Shown: positions 45,521 through 48,912 of the stretch, one piece after another
Layout of the letters: each line of letters opens with the position of its first letter
How positions within the stretch are numbered: the stretch's first letter is position 1
Source: Burkholderiaceae bacterium
GTDB lineage: Bacteria; Pseudomonadota; Gammaproteobacteria; Burkholderiales; Burkholderiaceae_A
DNA: 48,912 bases
Reading direction: 5' to 3'
NCBI GenBank assembly: GCA_023261135.1
Contig: JALRJP010000005.1
Location: 1-48,912, forward strand
Made by a program: the position numbers and the translations under genes
The notes under the pieces: generated by a model
What the model saw: only the letters and a program-made list of their open reading frames with translations
What the model was told of the DNA's origin: nothing
The model's database searches: none

Positions 45521-46558
45521 ATGCTGCCGACCGAGCCTCTTCTGATTGGCCAACATGCGGTTGCCAACCGTGTCTTTGTTGCTCCTATGGCGGGGGTCAC
45601 CGACAGACCTTATCGGCAGCTCTGCCGCAGCCTAGGGGCTGGCTATGCGGTAAGTGAAATGGCGGCATCCAATGCGCTCCTGTGGGCCACTGAAAAGACC
45701 AGCCGCCGTATTAATCACGACGGAGAGCCCTCGCCCAAAGCCGTGCAAATTGCAGGTGGCGATGCATGCCTTCTTGCCGAAGCAGCCCGCTTCAATGCCG
45801 AACGCGGGGCTGACATTATCGACATCAACATGGGCTGCCCTGCGAAAAAAGTCTGCAACAAGGCGGCAGGTTCGGCCCTTATGCAGAATGAAAAACAAGT
45901 CGCCGAGATTCTTAAGGCCGTGGTGACGAGCCTTAAGGGTATGAATGTCCCGGTAACACTCAAGATGCGAACAGGCTACAGCCGCGCCCAACGCAATGCG
46001 GTTGAACTTGCGCGTATTGCTGAGTCCGAGGGTATTGCTATGGTCACCATTCATGGTCGCACCCGTGAGGACCAGTACCGGGGTCATGCGGAATACGAGA
46101 CGATTGCCAGGGTAAAGGCGGCCGTAGGCATTCCCGTTGTTGCCAATGGCGATATTGACTCGGGCTTAAAGGCCTTACAGGTTTTGCAACAAACAGGAGC
46201 AGACGCGGTCATGATTGGCCGAGCCGCGCAGGGCCGTCCCTGGCTTGCCGGCCATGTTGCACATTTCCTTGCGACCGGTGAGACCAAACCTTCACCCGAC
46301 CTCAAAGAAATCAGCAGCTGGTTACGGGCGCATCTGCTCGACCATTACGCGTTTTATGGTGAGGCGAAGGGCGTTCGCTCGGCCCGCAAACACATTGGCT
46401 GGTATCTGCAAGGCCTGCCCGGGGTTCGTCTTTTTCGTGAGACCATTTTTTCAGCCGAAACAGCCGAGGCGCAGTTGTCTGCAATTGATACCTTCCTTCG
46501 TAATCAAGGGCTGCCCGATTGCGAACTCCCCCACCAGGCGCTGGCTCATGCGGCCTAA
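45521..46558 (+). CDS. dusB: tRNA-dihydrouridine synthase B
   Basis: A 345-residue FMN enzyme, family marks VAPMAGVTDRPYR, EMAASNALL, DINMGCPAKKVCNKAAGSALM (in part), KMRTGY and VTIHGRTREDQYRGHAEY. It modifies a D-loop uridine other than the DusA sites. It starts 12 bases after pepP and its end overlaps the fis start, reproducing the dusB-fis arrangement of E. coli and other proteobacteria. Confidence 0.96.
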   Translation: MLPTEPLLIGQHAVANRVFVAPMAGVTDRPYRQLCRSLGAGYAVSEMAASNALLWATEKTSRRINHDGEPSPKAVQIAGGDACLLAEAARFNAERGADIIDINMGCPAKKVCNKAAGSALMQNEKQVAEILKAVVTSLKGMNVPVTLKMRTGYSRAQRNAVELARIAESEGIAMVTIHGRTREDQYRGHAEYETIARVKAAVGIPVVANGDIDSGLKALQVLQQTGADAVMIGRAAQGRPWLAGHVAHFLATGETKPSPDLKEISSWLRAHLLDHYAFYGEAKGVRSARKHIGWYLQGLPGVRLFRETIFSAETAEAQLSAIDTFLRNQGLPDCELPHQALAHAA

Positions 46559-46841
46559 TCGCTCAAACTCGCCCGCAGCAAGGCTCGATGAGTCCCTAAC
46601 TGCCGCCCTTGACAGCTACTTTGAACAACTCGGCAACCAAAAACCGCATGCGGTTTACGACATGGTGACACTCGCCATGGAGCGCACCCTTCTGCCCTAC
46701 GCGCTGAATCGATGCCAGGGCAACCTAAGCCAGACCGCAGAGCTTCTTGGTATGACACGCAATACTCTTCGAAAAAAAATTCAGCTCCACAAGATTTCCA
46801 TTAATCCGTCATTTAAAACAAAAACCTATGGTCACTCTTAA
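46548..46841 (+). CDS. fis: DNA-binding protein Fis
   Basis: The true start is ATG 46548 (MRPNRSN), inside the end of dusB; the longer track ORF is an artefact. The product is 97 residues, the usual Fis length. The dimerisation helices include [17 protein letters not shown], and the C-terminal helix-turn-helix is [21 protein letters not shown]. It is a nucleoid-associated regulator of rRNA and growth-phase genes. Its last 14 bases overlap the purH start. Confidence 0.94.
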   Translation: MRPNRSNSPAARLDESLTAALDSYFEQLGNQKPHAVYDMVTLAMERTLLPYALNRCQGNLSQTAELLGMTRNTLRKKIQLHKISINPSFKTKTYGHS

Positions 46842-48525
46842 CGCAAGCCTTCTTGGCAATACACGCCCGAACTGGCTACCCGTACGTCGGGCCCTACTCT
46901 CGGTCTCCGACAAGAATGGTCTTGTTGAATTCGCAGGCCAGTTAAGCGAGCTTGGCATTGAGCTGGTCTCAACAGGCGGCACCGCCAAGGCCCTAAGTGA
47001 GGCGGGGTTCAGTGTCATTGCAGTCGATAGCCTTACCGAGTTCCCTGAGATGCTGGACGGTCGCGTAAAGACCTTACACCCCGCGGTGCATGGGCCCCTG
47101 CTTGCACGGCGCGACCTTCCCAGCCATATGGAACGTCTTGCTGCAATGGGCTACGCCGCCATTGACCTACTGGTTGTCAACCTTTACCCGTTTGAGGCCA
47201 CGCGGGCCAAACCAGGGGTTGGCTACCAGGAGCTTATAGAGAACATCGACATTGGTGGGCCGGCCATGATCCGCGCTGCTGCGAAGAATCACGATGGCGT
47301 GGCCGTTGTAGTGGACCCCTCGGACTATGCACGCCTGGCAGAAGCGCTTAAGACGAATCAAGGCAGGCTCAGCTGGGGGCATCGCCAAAGCCTTGCGGCC
47401 AAGGCCTTCGCACACACAGCAGGCTATGACGGGGCCATTGCCAACTTTTTAAATGGCCTTCCGAATGCTGCTCCCAATGCTGAAACAGTGCCTTCGAGTA
47501 ACGCCGGCAATTCCGACAACACCGTTGAAGCGCCTAATCCCTTAGACAGCCAGGCCCTGCCGCGCGTTCTGAGCCTGCAGTTCCATCAGGAACAGTCCAT
47601 GCGCTACGGCGAGAATCCTCATCAGTCGGCTGCCTTCTACAGTGCGCCCAAGGCGCCCCTGGGTGGGCTTGGGCACTACAAGCAACTTCAAGGCAAAGAG
47701 CTCTCGTTTAACAACCTTGCCGATGCCGATGCCGCATGGCTCTGCGCCCGCAGTTTCGATGACCTCGGGACGACCGCCTGTGTCATTGTGAAGCATGCCA
47801 ACCCCTGTGGTGTGGCGCTCGCCGACTCCCCCCTGAAGGCCTACGAAAAGGCTTTTAAGACCGACCCCACCTCGGCCTTTGGAGGCATTTTGGCCTTCAA
47901 TACCGAGATCGATGAAGACTCTGCAACCGCCATTGGCCAGCAGTTTGCAGAGGTCATTCTTGCCCCAAGCTATACCGAGCGGGCCCTAAAAGTCTTCTCA
48001 AAGAAGACCAATCTTAGACTGCTGCAGGTTCCCCTCGGGACGGAGGCGGGCCTCACTCACGGCCTCGACCTGAAACGAGTCACAGGTGGGCTCTTGGTGC
48101 AGACACCCGACTGGAACCGACTTCACGCCTCCGACCTTCGGTGCGTGACGCAAAAGGCGCCCAGTGAGCAGCAAATGAAGGACCTTTTGTTTGCATGGAA
48201 GGTGGGCACTTGGGTGAAAAGCAATGCCATTGTCTTCTGCAAGGACGGCATGACCATGGGTGTGGGTGCAGGCCAGATGAGCCGCCTTGACTCTGCACGT
48301 ATTGCCTCAATTAAGGCGGGTCACGCTGGCCTTAGCCTTAAAGACACGGTCGTGGCCTCTGACGCCTTCTTCCCCTTTCGTGACGGACTCGACGTGGTCG
48401 CCGATGCCGGCGCCACTGCTGTCATACAGCCAGGCGGCTCGGTTCGGGATGACGAGGTCATTGCTGCCGCCAACGAACGAGGTCTGGCCATGGTCTTTAC
48501 CGGGGTTCGGCATTTCCGGCATTAA
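46828..48525 (+). CDS. purH: Bifunctional AICAR formyltransferase/IMP cyclohydrolase PurH
   Basis: A 565-residue enzyme for the last two steps of IMP synthesis. The N-terminal MGS-like cyclohydrolase domain (about 18-165: [41 protein letters not shown]) is followed by the formyltransferase domain (about 250-565: [45 protein letters not shown]). An added Asn/Ala/Pro/Ser-rich linker (about 210-240) makes it some 35 residues longer than E. coli PurH. It is co-transcribed with fis and ruvC. Confidence 0.96.
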   Translation: MVTLNASLLGNTRPNWLPVRRALLSVSDKNGLVEFAGQLSELGIELVSTGGTAKALSEAGFSVIAVDSLTEFPEMLDGRVKTLHPAVHGPLLARRDLPSHMERLAAMGYAAIDLLVVNLYPFEATRAKPGVGYQELIENIDIGGPAMIRAAAKNHDGVAVVVDPSDYARLAEALKTNQGRLSWGHRQSLAAKAFAHTAGYDGAIANFLNGLPNAAPNAETVPSSNAGNSDNTVEAPNPLDSQALPRVLSLQFHQEQSMRYGENPHQSAAFYSAPKAPLGGLGHYKQLQGKELSFNNLADADAAWLCARSFDDLGTTACVIVKHANPCGVALADSPLKAYEKAFKTDPTSAFGGILAFNTEIDEDSATAIGQQFAEVILAPSYTERALKVFSKKTNLRLLQVPLGTEAGLTHGLDLKRVTGGLLVQTPDWNRLHASDLRCVTQKAPSEQQMKDLLFAWKVGTWVKSNAIVFCKDGMTMGVGAGQMSRLDSARIASIKAGHAGLSLKDTVVASDAFFPFRDGLDVVADAGATAVIQPGGSVRDDEVIAAANERGLAMVFTGVRHFRH

Positions 48526-48539
48526 CGCCAGGCCTGGCT

Positions 48540-48912
48540 ATGCGATTGCTTGGCATTGATCCTGGCCTTCGTCGAACGGGTTTTGGTCTCATTGAAACCG
48601 GTGGCTCCCGAGCAACAGGCAAGGCGGTCTATCTTGCAAGCGGAGTCATTCGCCCAGAGCCCACGGGCAGCGAGCCCCAGCGCCTCACCGAGCTTTATAC
48701 CGAAATGCGCGAGCTGCTCGCGCAGCTTCAGCCCGACTGCGCGGTCATTGAACGTGTCTTTGTAAATGTAAACCCGAAATCCACACTCTCTCTAGGTCAG
48801 GCACGCGGTGTGGCCATTGCAGCGCTGGCCGCCCAGGGCATTGATGTTCACGAGATCACACCGCTCAAAGTGAAGCAGTCGATCGTCGGTACAGGCCGGG
48901 CTGACAAGGCTC
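48540..48912 (+). CDS. ruvC: Holliday junction resolvase RuvC, 5' part only
   Basis: Partial gene running off the window: 124 codons from ATG 48540 with no stop, not shown as such in the ORF track. LLGIDPGLRRTGFGLIE carries the first catalytic Asp (residue 7). VIERVFVNVNPKSTLSLGQARG carries the catalytic Glu (about 77) and the loop that meets DNA. VKQSIVGTGRADK follows near the edge; the last Asp residues lie outside. It starts 14 bases after purH and is presumably followed by ruvA and ruvB. Confidence 0.95.
   Translation, partial: MRLLGIDPGLRRTGFGLIETGGSRATGKAVYLASGVIRPEPTGSEPQRLTELYTEMRELLAQLQPDCAVIERVFVNVNPKSTLSLGQARGVAIAALAAQGIDVHEITPLKVKQSIVGTGRADKA

Overview
The window looks like an ordinary stretch of a betaproteobacterial, probably Burkholderiales, chromosome. 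The reasons are the gene orders (surE-pcm-nlpD, miaB-ybeY-corC-lnt-glyQ-glyS-plsC, lptD-surA-rsmA, amgK-murU divergent from lptD, dusB-fis-purH-ruvC), the two-subunit glycyl-tRNA synthetase, the phasin, and the moderately GC-rich, uniform codon use. No species can be named from the sequence alone. There is no CRISPR array, prophage, integrase or insertion sequence in view.

Layout. 1-4306 (minus strand): CBS protein, surE, pcm, nlpD, a PolB-type 3'-5' exonuclease and the 5' part of rlmD, tightly packed. 4383-5598 (plus): wrbA, a DUF2069 membrane protein and tRNA-Arg(CCT). 5639-7187: two small secreted proteins end to end, then dusA. 7216-11488 (minus): a group that reads as a PQQ-use module, with a PqqU/YncD-like TonB receptor, a Rap1a-like secreted protein, a c-type cytochrome and a PQQ-type sugar dehydrogenase. 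11652-20196: a storage-polymer region with a CYTH-CHAD protein, two PPK2 kinases, an MCE lipid-transport set without an ATPase gene, a phasin, the wreck of a two-component system, and an M20 amidohydrolase. 20288-28493: pepN, a TRAP transporter (dctPQM), a YqiA-like esterase and an MFS permease. 28492-37530 (plus): miaB, ybeY, corC, lnt, glyQ, glyS, plsC and an M48/YgjP-like protease. 37527-42214 (minus): rsmA, surA and lptD. 42232-45508 (plus): amgK, murU and pepP. 45521-48912: dusB, fis, purH and ruvC (cut by the window end).

How the genes work together. Envelope upkeep is a recurring theme: LptD and SurA (outer-membrane assembly), Lnt and NlpD (lipoprotein maturation, amidase activation), AmgK and MurU (cell-wall sugar recycling), PlsC and the MCE set (phospholipid). 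RNA maturation is the second theme: RlmD, DusA, DusB, MiaB, YbeY, RsmA, GlyQS. Polyphosphate (CHAD, PPK2 x2) and polyhydroxyalkanoate (phasin) storage genes sit within about 9 kb of each other.

Most unusual points: the PQQ receptor-cytochrome-dehydrogenase group without PQQ synthesis genes nearby; the head-to-head remnant of a histidine kinase and response regulator; a phasin terminator placed inside the coding end of the convergent gene; a strong terminator between dctP and dctQM; and the absence of rpoS, phoH, gmhB and pdxA from four gene clusters where relatives usually carry them. I did not find a system that I can honestly call wholly new.
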